From positions 434,001 to 498,000 of the forward strand of contig CBDAQB010000001.1 in assembly GCA_965198825.1 (NCBI GenBank): DNA of 64,000 nucleotides. The letters are read 5' to 3'. Every line of letters begins with the position of its first letter. Within the stretch, counting starts at the first letter, position 1. This document shows, in pieces, positions 27,391 through 36,441 of the stretch. The translations under genes were made by a program, and so were the position numbers. Origin of the DNA: BOG-908 sp965198825 (GTDB lineage: Bacteria > Pseudomonadota > Alphaproteobacteria > Acetobacterales > Acetobacteraceae). The notes under the pieces were generated by a model. It was not told the DNA's origin, searched no databases, and was given only the letters and a program-made list of their open reading frames with translations.

Positions 27391-27925
27391 CTCTCACGAT
27401 CCTTTCAGAATTAGCTAGTATTTGGCGTAATATACTACCAGTAGCGGAGCCTCACTTTGCTTCCGCTTCTATGTTTGTTTGGTTAGACTTGTTATTCCCT
27501 GACGGGCGATGCTTTAGCAAGCACCACCTCGTTGAGAACATTACAAGTAAGTTGAAAAGCGCGCTGGCAATAAAGCTCCTGGTTGCCGGAGGCCTTTACC
27601 AACTACTCGGGCGCGAGCCAACCCGCGGTGGTCGGTTGCGTGAGTTAAAGTCTGTCCATGTTGTATCTATTTCTATGTTGCTTCGAGTGAGTTTTTGCCT
27701 TTGGCGGCTGTCGCCAAGATCACGAAGTCGCCAAGCTTTTCGCTTCGGAAGATTGCCATTCGAGTGAGCATCTACAGCGGGTATACCGCGGATGCGCCTG
27801 TTCCGGAAAAGGATTGTCTGAGTAGTTTCCGAGGCTGCCTCACATTCCCGCACCATTGCAGTTTCCGCCTGCAACGTGCCGACCGCGCATCCCGCGATTG
27901 GTGGACACGTCAGTGGAGGCAGCCA
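27391..27925. other. 535-bp intergenic region between divergent genes
   Basis: It separates the leftward beta-helix gene from the rightward decarboxylase and marks the end of the EPS locus. It is visibly richer in A/T near 27410-27480. I found no convincing gene: a 98-codon frame at 27471-27767 has no ribosome site and no recognisable sequence. Promoters for both flanking units must lie here, but no clear -35/-10 pair or operator stands out. Confidence 0.6.
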
Positions 27926-29704
27926 ATGACGCAGACACCAAAAACACAGGCACTCAGAATCGCCGAGCCGAAGATCTTTGAAGATCATTGGACAAAAGAC
28001 GGCGCTTCGCATGGAACGGCACCAAAGTGGGCCAAGTATCACACCGACATGGCGAGCGAGTTCCCATCTCCCTTCCGTGGAAAACGTGACCCACTGGCGC
28101 ATCAGATAGAAAAGTTCGTCGAAAAGCTCGATATGCTCCGGCCGGAGCCCGGCGGTCCTGCGTTCCTCGGCAAAAGCGGAGCGCTGACTTACACCTATCC
28201 AGACGTAAAGAACGTCAAGATCAACCAGCAGATGGGCAATCTCGACGCCGTCCTGGACGATGTGGTCGAACTGTTCGATGGCGCTCCCAACTGGGGCAAT
28301 CCGCTGACCATGTGCAACGTCATTCCGCAGGCCAACACGGCTGCCATCATTGCGTCGATGTTGTCTCAGGTGTTTTCGGTCAATATTCTGGAAGGCGAGT
28401 ACGCGCAGAACGTCCACCGCGCCGAGTTGGAAACGGCCGGCATGCTTGGCAACCTGGTCGGTTGGAACCCGGTCGAGACAGGCGCGATCTACACCTGGGG
28501 CGGCGGTGGTTGCTGGACCTATGGCGTCAAATATGGCTTGACCAGGGTGTTGCCGAACTCGCGCTCTGCCGGCGTTCGCACCGATGCCAAGGTGATCTGT
28601 TCGCAGCAAGCCCATTTCGTGAAGCGGAACGCAACCGACTGGATGGGCCTCGGCTCGGACAACATTGTCCACGTACGAACTGATCCCGAGACAAACCAGA
28701 TGGATGTCGTCCACCTGGAGGAGATCCTGAAGGATTTCACTGCCAAGAAGATCCCTGTCGCGACCATCGTTTGTACAATGGGCACCACGGATGCCAGCGC
28801 GTTCGATCCAATCCGGGAAGTCCGCGCACTGATCGACATTTATCCGAACCCGGAGGGTTTTGGCAAGACAGTGCTCTATGCTGATGCGGTCGTCGGCTGG
28901 TCCTGGGTCTATTTTAAGGACTATGATTTTGAAGCCAATCCGCTCGGCTTTTCGGCCCGTATCCTGCCTGTCCTCAAGCAGAACGGCCAAGCCATGAAGG
29001 ACTTGAGCTACGCCGACGCGGTCGGCATCGACTTCCACAAGGTCGGCTGGGCACCCTATGTCAGCAGCTGTTTTCTCTACAAGAACGCTGACGAGTTCGA
29101 GACGCTACACCGTTGGGGCGGCGACTCCTATCTGCAGGTGCGCACGCCATACAACCCGATGTACTACACGCTGGAAGTCTCTCGCACGGCATCGGGTTCG
29201 CTCGCGGGTTGGGCGACACTGAAGTATTTCGGTATGGAAGGCATGCAGGCTATCCTTGGCGGCATTCTTGAGACGAAATACTACCTCTACGATTTGTTGC
29301 AGACGATGTCTGACATGGTCTGCGTCAACCCAGACGATACGGGACTGATCACGCTCTACCGGGTGTATCCGGAAGGCGTGGACGCCAAGGCACAGTACAA
29401 AAGGGAACTGACGGAGAGTGCCTCGCGCGCTGACCTGATCAAGCACAACAAGCTGACCAGGGATGTGGGCGACAAGCTCTACGAATGGTTTCGGGCTGGC
29501 CATAAAATAGATGGCAAATACACACCCTATATGAGTTTCAGCACAGGCTTCCGCAATGCGGCTTACAACCGCGACGGCACGGATGAGGACGCCGTCATCT
29601 ACGCGATAAAAACGTTTCCGATGAACGTGTTCGTGACGCCGGACATCATTCAATGGGCGCTGCACTGCGTGCAGCAGGCTCGCAATGAGGTTCTGAAGGG
29701 CTAA
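27926..29704 (+). CDS. Atypical PLP-dependent decarboxylase (group II related)
   Basis: 592 residues from ATG 27926, with GTGGAGG six bases upstream; the frame is open back to 27695 without family-like sequence. FHKVGWAPY near residue 380 supplies the Schiff-base lysine and VLYADAVVGWSW the pyridine-binding Asp. IVCTMGTTDASAFDPI matches the group II substrate/cofactor loop. The usual TxGGSxAN phosphate motif is altered to TWGGGGCWTYG, and the protein is about 100 residues longer than common members. A GadC-like antiporter follows, so a proton-consuming amino-acid decarboxylation for acid resistance is likely. The amino acid is unknown. Confidence 0.85.
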   Translation: MTQTPKTQALRIAEPKIFEDHWTKDGASHGTAPKWAKYHTDMASEFPSPFRGKRDPLAHQIEKFVEKLDMLRPEPGGPAFLGKSGALTYTYPDVKNVKINQQMGNLDAVLDDVVELFDGAPNWGNPLTMCNVIPQANTAAIIASMLSQVFSVNILEGEYAQNVHRAELETAGMLGNLVGWNPVETGAIYTWGGGGCWTYGVKYGLTRVLPNSRSAGVRTDAKVICSQQAHFVKRNATDWMGLGSDNIVHVRTDPETNQMDVVHLEEILKDFTAKKIPVATIVCTMGTTDASAFDPIREVRALIDIYPNPEGFGKTVLYADAVVGWSWVYFKDYDFEANPLGFSARILPVLKQNGQAMKDLSYADAVGIDFHKVGWAPYVSSCFLYKNADEFETLHRWGGDSYLQVRTPYNPMYYTLEVSRTASGSLAGWATLKYFGMEGMQAILGGILETKYYLYDLLQTMSDMVCVNPDDTGLITLYRVYPEGVDAKAQYKRELTESASRADLIKHNKLTRDVGDKLYEWFRAGHKIDGKYTPYMSFSTGFRNAAYNRDGTDEDAVIYAIKTFPMNVFVTPDIIQWALHCVQQARNEVLKG

Positions 29705-29725
29705 TCCCGCTTCGACTTAACAGGA

Positions 29726-29748
29726 CAGCCGGACCCTCGGTCCGGCTG
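29726..29748 (+). terminator. Perfect 10-bp hairpin between decarboxylase and antiporter
   Basis: CAGCCGGACC (29726-29735) pairs exactly with GGTCCGGCTG (29739-29748) around a 3-base loop. It sits 22 nt after the decarboxylase stop and 22 nt before the antiporter start. The following sequence (CTTCCTCATCTC) is not a proper U-tract. It could act as a partial terminator or mRNA stabiliser setting different levels of the enzyme and the transporter. Confidence 0.55.
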
Positions 29749-29770
29749 CTTCCTCATCTCTCAAGAGGAT

Positions 29771-31381
29771 ATGTCGAAGATGACGACGATGAGCCAGCCG
29801 GCGAGCGCGCCCGCGCGCGTGGCCGACAACATGCCCGCCATTTCAGGCACTCTGTTGGCCAAGCCGGTCACCGGAAAGGCGGTCGTGGTGATCAGCATGC
29901 TCGCTTTCGCCGTCATGAACGTCACAACTATCATCAGCCTGCGCGGGCTGCCGAGCATGGCCGAGTATGGCCTCACCTCGATCTTTTACTACGTGTTCGC
30001 AGCAGTTGTGTTTCTGATCCCGACTGCACTCGTCTCCGCCGAACTCGCCTCGGCGTTCCCCGAACAGGGCGGCGTCTTCCGATGGGTCGGCGAGGCGTTC
30101 GGGCCGCGGCTCGGCTTCGCCGCCATTTATTATCAGTGGCAGGCGATCGTCATCTGGTTCCCCACCGTGCTCATCTTCGCAGCTGCCGCTCTGGCCTATG
30201 TGTGGTGGCCGCTGAGTTTCGATCAGGCACTTGCTGGCAACAAGATCTACACCATCGTGGTTCTGCTCGCGGTGTATTGGGCTGTCACGCTGTTCACCTT
30301 CCGCGGCATCAAGGCCTCCTCGCAGTTGAGCTTCGTAGGCGGGCTGTTCGGCACGATCATCCCTGGATCTGTGCTGATCGTCCTTGGCATCGCCTACCTG
30401 TTCTTGGTCAAACCCATTGCGTTGAACCTGCACGGCAGCCTTCTGCCGGATTTCGGCCACGTACAGAACCTCGTCCTCGGCATTGGCGTGTTCCTTTATT
30501 TCGCCGGCATGGAAATGCAGGCGGTTCACGTGCAGAACCTGAAAAATCCTGCGCGCGACTATCCGCTTTCCGTGCTCATCGCCACGGTCATTGTAGTGGT
30601 GCTTTTTATACTCGGCACGTTGGCAGTAAGCCTGGTTATCGCGCCGAAAGACATCGAGCTCAACCAGAGCCTGCTCGCCGCCTATCGCGATCTTTGGGCG
30701 GCTGTCGGCGCCCCTTGGCTTGGTAACGTCATGGCCGGCCTGATGGTGATTGGCGTGCTTGGCCAAGTGAGCGTTATCGTTGCCGGACCGTCCATGGGAA
30801 TCCTGGCGGTCGGCAAGGCCGGCTACCTGCCGCATTGGCTGCAAAGGACTAATGCGAACGGCATTCCGGTCAACATACTCGTCATTCAGGGCATCATCGT
30901 TACCGTGCTGTGTGCGGCCTTCACGGTCCTGCCGTCAGTCCAGTCTGCCTATCAAATACTCAGCCAGATGGCGACGGTGATATACCTGCTGATGTATCTG
31001 ATCATGTATGCTGCCGCGATTCAGCTGCGCTACACCCAGCCCAACAAGATCCGCTCGTTCAAGATACCAGGCGGCATGACCGGTATCTGGATAGTCGGCA
31101 TCTTGGGCGGCGCTGCGGCCCTGCTTGCCATGACCATCAGCATCATCCCGCCCTCCCAGATCAGCACTGGATCGCCCGCCATCTACGTTGGCATTCTTCT
31201 CGTTGGCTGCGCGATCTTTGCTGCCGTTCCGTTCCTGACCTACTCGACTCATCGCGCCAGCTGGAAAGCGGCCGGCAACGGCTTCAAGCCCTTCGATTGG
31301 GAGTTGGAGGAACGCAAGCCAAGCGACGTCTCGCTACTACGCACGGCTACAACGACCATGCCGCTCGCACGATCCAAGTGA
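29771..31381 (+). CDS. APC-family amino-acid antiporter, GadC-like
   Basis: 536 residues with about twelve membrane helices. VVVISMLAFAVMNVTTIISLRGLP, FPEQGGVFRWVGEAFG in helix 2-3 and YYQWQ resemble the glutamate:GABA antiporter GadC branch of the amino acid-polyamine-organocation superfamily. AGAGGA precedes ATG 29771. Next to a decarboxylase it most likely imports the substrate and exports the amine product, removing a proton from the cytoplasm each cycle. The long C-terminal tail after the last helix may play the pH-plug role known for GadC, but this is only a length argument. Confidence 0.88.
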   Translation: MSKMTTMSQPASAPARVADNMPAISGTLLAKPVTGKAVVVISMLAFAVMNVTTIISLRGLPSMAEYGLTSIFYYVFAAVVFLIPTALVSAELASAFPEQGGVFRWVGEAFGPRLGFAAIYYQWQAIVIWFPTVLIFAAAALAYVWWPLSFDQALAGNKIYTIVVLLAVYWAVTLFTFRGIKASSQLSFVGGLFGTIIPGSVLIVLGIAYLFLVKPIALNLHGSLLPDFGHVQNLVLGIGVFLYFAGMEMQAVHVQNLKNPARDYPLSVLIATVIVVVLFILGTLAVSLVIAPKDIELNQSLLAAYRDLWAAVGAPWLGNVMAGLMVIGVLGQVSVIVAGPSMGILAVGKAGYLPHWLQRTNANGIPVNILVIQGIIVTVLCAAFTVLPSVQSAYQILSQMATVIYLLMYLIMYAAAIQLRYTQPNKIRSFKIPGGMTGIWIVGILGGAAALLAMTISIIPPSQISTGSPAIYVGILLVGCAIFAAVPFLTYSTHRASWKAAGNGFKPFDWELEERKPSDVSLLRTATTTMPLARSK

Positions 31382-31389
31382 CCGGCACG

Positions 31390-32397
31390 ATGGAACTCAA
31401 CGCAGGCGCGTTCAGACACATAACCTATCGCAGAGGCGGAATGGCTGCGCTTGCGTTATGCCTGAGCACCGCCGCCCATGCGCAGGCAACGCCCGATGCG
31501 CCGCCCAACGCCGCCCCGAACCAGTGGTTTACCGGCTCGCTTGAGGCTCCATCGCCTGCCTTGCCGCAAGCCGGTATGCTGGCGCTCGAGCCTTACCTGG
31601 TCTTCCAGTCCAACACCGGTGCCTACAATAACATCGGTGCCCACCATGCCGTGGCGAACGACAGCAGCACCATCGAGTCCCTCGTCGTCATCAAATATGG
31701 GCTGACGACCCGCCTGACGTTCGAAGCGTTGCCGACTTTTCTCCATAGCTGGGCTGGAAGTGCCGCGCCTACGGGCGTCAGCTTCGCCGACTTGCCAATG
31801 GAGCTCGAATATCGCGTCGCGGATACGAATTACCGCAATGGCGCACCGTCGGTCACCTTCGATCTTGGCGTCACCGCGCCGCTCGGCGCCTATGACCGGC
31901 TGAGCAAAGCGCTTGATGGCGTCGGCGCTGGCGATTGGTCCCTCAAGGAGGGCGTCGTCCTGCAATCCTTGTTCGACACCTGGCGCAACCATCCTGTACG
32001 GCTGCGCGCCTGGGCACAAGTGTTTGAGCCGCTGGATGATCCCAACGTTTCGCGCGTCAGCGTGTATGGCACGCCGAGCAATTTCGTCGGTCGTGTCGCC
32101 CCAGGGGTGTCCGGTCAGATCGGCTTCGCAGGAGGCTATGCTATCGACCAGCGTTGGGTGTTGGCTCTCGATCTCGTGGACACCTACAGCAACGGTTTTC
32201 GCCTGAAGGGAAGCTACGGCGGATCGCTCGTGGTGCGGACGCACGGTCTCGTGCAGAACAGCATCGCTCTGGCGCCGGCGGTCGAATATAATTGGTCCGC
32301 CAATGCAGGCTTGATTTTCGGCATTGAATTTAGTGTGGCCGGACGCAACACCTCGTCCTACGTTGCGCCGCAGCTTGCCGTCGCCTGGTCGTTCTGA
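31390..32397 (+). CDS. Outer-membrane beta-barrel protein
   Basis: 335 residues from ATG 31390, 8 nt after the antiporter stop. A signal peptide is visible (GGMAALALCLSTAAHAQA, cleavage about residue 32). The mature part alternates hydrophobic and polar residues with aromatic girdle positions and ends in VAWSF, the terminal-Phe signature recognised by the BAM complex. LEPYLVFQSNTGAYN and YGLTTRLTFEALP resemble transporter-type barrels of aromatic-degradation loci, but I cannot name the family. The gene lies between two cytoplasmic-membrane amino-acid transporters and overlaps the second one (TGATG), which suggests a channel for the same substrates. Confidence 0.75.
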   Translation: MELNAGAFRHITYRRGGMAALALCLSTAAHAQATPDAPPNAAPNQWFTGSLEAPSPALPQAGMLALEPYLVFQSNTGAYNNIGAHHAVANDSSTIESLVVIKYGLTTRLTFEALPTFLHSWAGSAAPTGVSFADLPMELEYRVADTNYRNGAPSVTFDLGVTAPLGAYDRLSKALDGVGAGDWSLKEGVVLQSLFDTWRNHPVRLRAWAQVFEPLDDPNVSRVSVYGTPSNFVGRVAPGVSGQIGFAGGYAIDQRWVLALDLVDTYSNGFRLKGSYGGSLVVRTHGLVQNSIALAPAVEYNWSANAGLIFGIEFSVAGRNTSSYVAPQLAVAWSF

Positions 32398-33734
32398 TGC
32401 CAAGCCAAACGGTGGCGGTAGGGCGGGCTTTGCAGGAACCCGGCGGCGCGGTGCAGCCGGTACCAGCCGCAAGTTCCTCATCGATGAATCTCTGGTCCGT
32501 GACCGCGCTCGGCATCGGTGCGATGGTGGGCGCCGGCGTGTTCGCAGTGATGGGGCAGGCGGCCAAGCAGGCCGGCGACCTGACCTACGTAGCGTTCTTA
32601 TTAGGCGGCATCATCGCCGCCCTGTCTGGCTACTCCTATGCGATCCTTGCGGTGCATTTTCCAGAGGCTGGTGGCGTCTCTGCCTATTTTGACCGTGCCT
32701 TCGGGACAGCCCGGGTCTCGGGTACGCTGTCCCTCGTTTACATGTTTACCATCGCCGTCACGATTGCGCTCGTCGGAAAGGCGTTTGGGGAATACGCGGC
32801 ACCGCTGTTCCTCGGCACCTCAAGCGCAGTCCCGGTCGACCTGTTTGCCTCAGGCATCATCATCCTGGTGGCTTTGCTGAACGTCGCCGGCTCACGACTG
32901 CTTGGTCGTGCCGAAGTCGCCCTGGTCGCCGTCAAGCTCGTCATATTGGCCGGGCTGATGATCGCTGGTTCCATCAGCTTGGCGGTCAAGGCACCTATCG
33001 CCGAGCTTCATTCCGGTATCAGCGGCTTGGCCGGCTGCGTCGGTCTGACGTTCCTCGCCTACGCCGGCTACGACAATACGGCCAATGCGGCCAGCAGTGT
33101 CAGCAACCCGCGCAAGATCATCCCGCTGGCGATGTTCCTCGCCATCACCACGGTCGTGGTGCTTTACGTCGGCCTGGCGTTCGTTGTCGTGGCCAGCGTC
33201 CCCGCGGCGCAAATCGCCCTGCACAGCGAAACGGCAGTCGCCGAGGCAGCAAGGCCGGTGCTGGGCCAGGCAGGCTACATCGTAGTTTCCATCGGCGCCT
33301 TGCTGGCAACCGCTTCCGGGATCAACGCGTGGATTTACAACGGCATGAATATCTCTCTCGCGCTGAGTAAGGCTGGGCAATTGCCGTTGCTGTTCAGCCA
33401 GCCTCTATGGGCAAAAGGGACACGCGGGATTCTTGTCAGCATGGCCGGCATTTTGGCGATCGTGAATTTTGCCGGGCTTGCGACATTGGCAAACATCACC
33501 GGCGCCGTATTCCTGATCATCTATCTGGCCGTCTACGTGGCGCATTGGCGCCTTATTGCCGAGACCAGAGCCAACCGGTGGCTTGTCGGCGGCGGCTTCC
33601 TGACGATGTCCTGTGTTCTGGTCGGATTTGTTTGGACCATGATACTGACCCAGCCTTGGTCGGCCGCATCGGTAGGCATGGTTCTCATCGGCAGTTGGGC
33701 CATAGAGAGTTTTCTTATGCGCAAGAAGGCTTAG
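32397..33734 (+). CDS. APC-family amino-acid/polyamine permease
   Basis: 445 residues, around twelve membrane helices. LWSVTALGIGAMVGAGVFAVMGQAA is the classic helix-1 APC motif with the unwound GAGVF substrate-binding loop, and FPEAGGVSAYFDRAFG follows in helix 2. It belongs to a different branch from the GadC-like protein at 29771. ATG 32397 overlaps the stop of the beta-barrel gene. It may move the decarboxylase substrate or the amine product. Confidence 0.87.
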   Translation: MPSQTVAVGRALQEPGGAVQPVPAASSSSMNLWSVTALGIGAMVGAGVFAVMGQAAKQAGDLTYVAFLLGGIIAALSGYSYAILAVHFPEAGGVSAYFDRAFGTARVSGTLSLVYMFTIAVTIALVGKAFGEYAAPLFLGTSSAVPVDLFASGIIILVALLNVAGSRLLGRAEVALVAVKLVILAGLMIAGSISLAVKAPIAELHSGISGLAGCVGLTFLAYAGYDNTANAASSVSNPRKIIPLAMFLAITTVVVLYVGLAFVVVASVPAAQIALHSETAVAEAARPVLGQAGYIVVSIGALLATASGINAWIYNGMNISLALSKAGQLPLLFSQPLWAKGTRGILVSMAGILAIVNFAGLATLANITGAVFLIIYLAVYVAHWRLIAETRANRWLVGGGFLTMSCVLVGFVWTMILTQPWSAASVGMVLIGSWAIESFLMRKKA

Positions 33735-33749
33735 AGACCCGCAGAGTCC

Positions 33750-33764
33750 TCGGCAGCGTGCCGA
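33750..33764. terminator. Short hairpin between convergent genes
   Basis: TCGGCA (33750-33755) and TGCCGA (33759-33764) form a 6-bp stem with a 3-base loop in the 50-bp gap between two convergent genes. It could serve as a weak bidirectional terminator. No U-tract is present on either strand. Confidence 0.3.
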
Positions 33765-33784
33765 CCGACGGAGAGCCGCCGATC

Positions 33785-35290
33785 TTATTTCAACCCGAAA
33801 GCAAGCTTCACGCGGTCGGTGAGGCGCTCGGCCAGACTGCCTGGGCCGTCTTGCTTCTCGTCTAGCTCAGACAGCCGAGCCTTCCCCGACAACTGCCGCA
33901 TGACCATAACCTGGCTCAACTCCGCCGCTACGGCCGGTCTCGCCTTCAGGATGGGTGCAATGTCCTCCTTGGCGATCTCATAGACGACGGCCCTCGTCAG
34001 CGCCTTTACCCTGAAGGTCGTCACAGCGCCCGTCAGCATGCTTGCCTGGGCGAAGCACTCGCCAGGCGCGAAACGAAACATCTCCGCCTCGGTGCCGCCG
34101 TGCTTCTGAAAGGCTGCCAGCACGCCTGTGCCCAGGATGAACAGGGCCGGCGCAACCACACCCTCATCGACGATGATGTCGCCTGGCTTGTAGGCACGCC
34201 GCCTGATCTTCGGCGCAAGCGTAAGCCGCTCTTCGTCGGACAGGGGAAGAAAAACCGGCAGTCGCTCGAGAAGGCGCTTCGGGAGGTCTTCGACGTCACG
34301 CGGCGCGGACCTGGTTGGCAGTGTGAGCGCGCTAGCGGCTGGAGGGGCCAGGCGTATTCCGGCGGAAGCGCAATGACGAAAGACGCGGTCGAACACTTCA
34401 TTCTGCGCAGCAGGGCCCTCCTCGAAAGAGGGCGCGAAGAACGCCAACTCGCACTCCAGCGCCACAGCATCGAGCGAGCGCACCCTGACGCTCGCCTGCG
34501 GCATGCGAAGGATTCGGTTGCAGCTCAGCATCGCTGTCTCCAGCATGGCGACGGCGGCTGACGGCGAGACGCCCGGATCGAGCCTGATGGGCACGGTGAG
34601 CCCGTGGCCCAGCGTCGGCTTGCTGGCGTTGACGATCCTTGCCTTGGCGATGACGCTGTTCGGCACGACGGCGAGGTCGTCCGCCAGCGTCAGGATCTGG
34701 GTCGCGCGCCAGTTCGTCTCGATGACCCGCCCTTCGAGGCCGCCATCGAGGATCACCCAGTCACCGGGACGGTATGGCTTGGCCAGGTTGAGTACGACGC
34801 CCGAAAATAGATCGCCGAGCGTGCTCTGTAGCGCAAGGCCAAGGACGATCGCCACGACGCCAGATGCAGCCAGCAGGCCGCTGACCGGTATGTCGAAGAC
34901 ATAGGCAATGATGCCGAACAGGGCACCGACATAGATGAAGCCGGCAAACAGGTCCTGCAGAAAGCGTGTTTCGACCGGCTGACGTTTGAAGACGAGGACG
35001 GCGCGGATAAAGCCCGCCATGAGCCACGCCGTTGCCAGCCACCACACCATCTTGAAGAAGCTGATGACGACAAAGGTGAGGGTGACGCCCATCGCTGGCG
35101 TCGGTTCGAGAGGCATCACCGCCGCCCGTACGAGCATGAGCGTGAAGCCCGCCAGCGTCAGAAGCTGGCACAAGAACTGGCCGACCGGACGCCCGGCATA
35201 GACCAGCCGCGTCACGATGAAGCCGGTGACGAGAACGGCGCCGGCCTGTGTGAGCGGGCTCGAGAAGGCGGACAGGAGTTGGGACAGCAT
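33785..35290 (-). CDS. MscS-type mechanosensitive channel with cNMP-binding-like domain
   Basis: 501 residues. Several N-terminal helices are followed by the pore-lining helix and MscS beta domain (VVAIVLGLALQSTLGDLFSGVVL, PYRPGDWVIL, VVPNS near residue 210). Residues 345-470 form a cyclic-nucleotide-binding-like domain (YKPGDIIVDEG, LFILGTGVLAAF, PGECFAQASMLTG, FRVKALT). Channels of this type release solutes on hypo-osmotic shock; the extra domain suggests ligand control. The cassette is not a perfect match to canonical cAMP sites, so the ligand is uncertain. It is transcribed alone, convergent with the permease operon and divergent from the slipin gene. Confidence 0.87.
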   Translation of the reverse strand: MLSQLLSAFSSPLTQAGAVLVTGFIVTRLVYAGRPVGQFLCQLLTLAGFTLMLVRAAVMPLEPTPAMGVTLTFVVISFFKMVWWLATAWLMAGFIRAVLVFKRQPVETRFLQDLFAGFIYVGALFGIIAYVFDIPVSGLLAASGVVAIVLGLALQSTLGDLFSGVVLNLAKPYRPGDWVILDGGLEGRVIETNWRATQILTLADDLAVVPNSVIAKARIVNASKPTLGHGLTVPIRLDPGVSPSAAVAMLETAMLSCNRILRMPQASVRVRSLDAVALECELAFFAPSFEEGPAAQNEVFDRVFRHCASAGIRLAPPAASALTLPTRSAPRDVEDLPKRLLERLPVFLPLSDEERLTLAPKIRRRAYKPGDIIVDEGVVAPALFILGTGVLAAFQKHGGTEAEMFRFAPGECFAQASMLTGAVTTFRVKALTRAVVYEIAKEDIAPILKARPAVAAELSQVMVMRQLSGKARLSELDEKQDGPGSLAERLTDRVKLAFGLK

Positions 35291-35607
35291 CGAGCGACCA
35301 CCGATTCACGCCGCAGACCTGCGGCGCTTCCGGATGACGTTTGGAACCGGCGTGCGCGAGGCTCGGATTATACTCAAGCGACAAGCTTTCCCGCTCCGCG
35401 CGATGGAACCTTCTTGCTTGCCAAAAAGGCGCGGGCGTTGAGCTATAAACGCCCGCCCCAGCAAGGTTGAGTATTTTCCGGGGCTAACTCGTTCTCGCAG
35501 CATGGGGCATTCCGGACCCTCACTACGAGTTCGTCCGTATCGCTCCCATCGGATTGCGGAGAGCGGACGTAGAAGTCAGGACAAAGCCATGAATTCCTCC
35601 GCCATGT

Positions 35608-36441
35608 TTGCGGCCCCCCGCCTATCTTTACGCAATACCCGTCATGTTGGCGGTGCTGTTCGTCTTAGGCGGCCTATCGATCAAGATCCTCCGAGAATAC
35701 GAGCGCGCGGTCGTCTTTACGCTTGGGCGCTTCGAGCGTGTCAAAGGGCCGGGGTTGGTTCTGTTGATGCCATTCATTCAGGAGATGATCCGCGTCGACC
35801 TCCGCATCCAGGTCGTCGAAATCCCGTCCCAGGATGTCATTTCCAAGGATAACGTCTCAATGAAAGTCGACGCTGTCCTGTATTTCAATGTCGTTAATCC
35901 CGAGCACGCCATCATCCAGGTTCAGGACTATCTTCCCGCCACCAACATGCTGGCGCAAACGACGCTCCGCTCTGTGCTGGGGCAACATGACCTCGACGAA
36001 ATGCTGTCCGAGCGGAAGAAACTCAGCACCGATGTGCAAGCAATCCTCGACGTTCAGACCGAAACCTGGGGTATCAAGGTCAGCAACGTTGAGATTAGAA
36101 CCGTCGAGTTGACCGACAACATGGTCAAGGCGATCGCCAAGCAGGTAGAGGCGGAACGGGACCGCCGGGCCAAGATCATTCATGCGGAAGCAGAATTCCA
36201 GGCATCACAGACACTCGTCAACGCGGCCAAGATACTCGGCAGCATCCCCGCCGCCATGCAACTTCGCTACCTGCAGACGCTGACTGAAATCGGCGGCGAG
36301 CAGAACTCGACAATCGTTTTCCCCATGCCGATCGACATCATCCGGCCTTTTCTCGACATTCTTGAAAAGGCTGACAAAGGCGCGCGGCCCACTGGTATTC
36401 TTAATGGTGTCAGTACGCCGGCGGTCACTTTAGCAAGTTGA
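35608..36441 (+). CDS. Slipin / SPFH-domain membrane protein (start region possibly frameshifted)
   Basis: 277 residues from TTG 35608. One N-terminal membrane helix is followed by a stomatin/prohibitin domain (EYERAVVFTLGRFERVKGPGL, VLYFNVVNPEHAI, LRSVLGQHDLDEMLSER) and a C-terminal coiled region. Such proteins scaffold membrane microdomains. A better start, ATG 35589 (MNSSAMFAAP), lies in another frame; removing one C from the six-C run at about 35613-35618 would join it smoothly to AYLYAIPVM. That points to a sequencing error or a real frameshift in the leader. Function of the core should be unaffected if TTG is used. Confidence 0.8.
   Translation: MRPPAYLYAIPVMLAVLFVLGGLSIKILREYERAVVFTLGRFERVKGPGLVLLMPFIQEMIRVDLRIQVVEIPSQDVISKDNVSMKVDAVLYFNVVNPEHAIIQVQDYLPATNMLAQTTLRSVLGQHDLDEMLSERKKLSTDVQAILDVQTETWGIKVSNVEIRTVELTDNMVKAIAKQVEAERDRRAKIIHAEAEFQASQTLVNAAKILGSIPAAMQLRYLQTLTEIGGEQNSTIVFPMPIDIIRPFLDILEKADKGARPTGILNGVSTPAVTLAS

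Noticed and set aside
27471..27767. 98-codon rightward frame in the gap before the decarboxylase
   Set aside because: No ribosome site, no recognisable domain, and it ends in Arg/Ser-rich sequence.
27596..29038. 480-codon leftward open frame
   Set aside because: Antisense to the decarboxylase and the region before it; the sense strand has cofactor motifs and a good ribosome site, while this frame has no recognisable motif and is a by-product of codon bias.
29843..30844. 333-codon leftward open frame
   Set aside because: Antisense to the GadC-like antiporter; its His/Asp/Arg-rich composition is typical of a shadow of hydrophobic helices.
30910..31389. 160-codon upstream extension of the beta-barrel frame
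   Set aside because: It lies inside the antiporter gene and lacks protein-like composition; ATG 31390 directly precedes the signal peptide.
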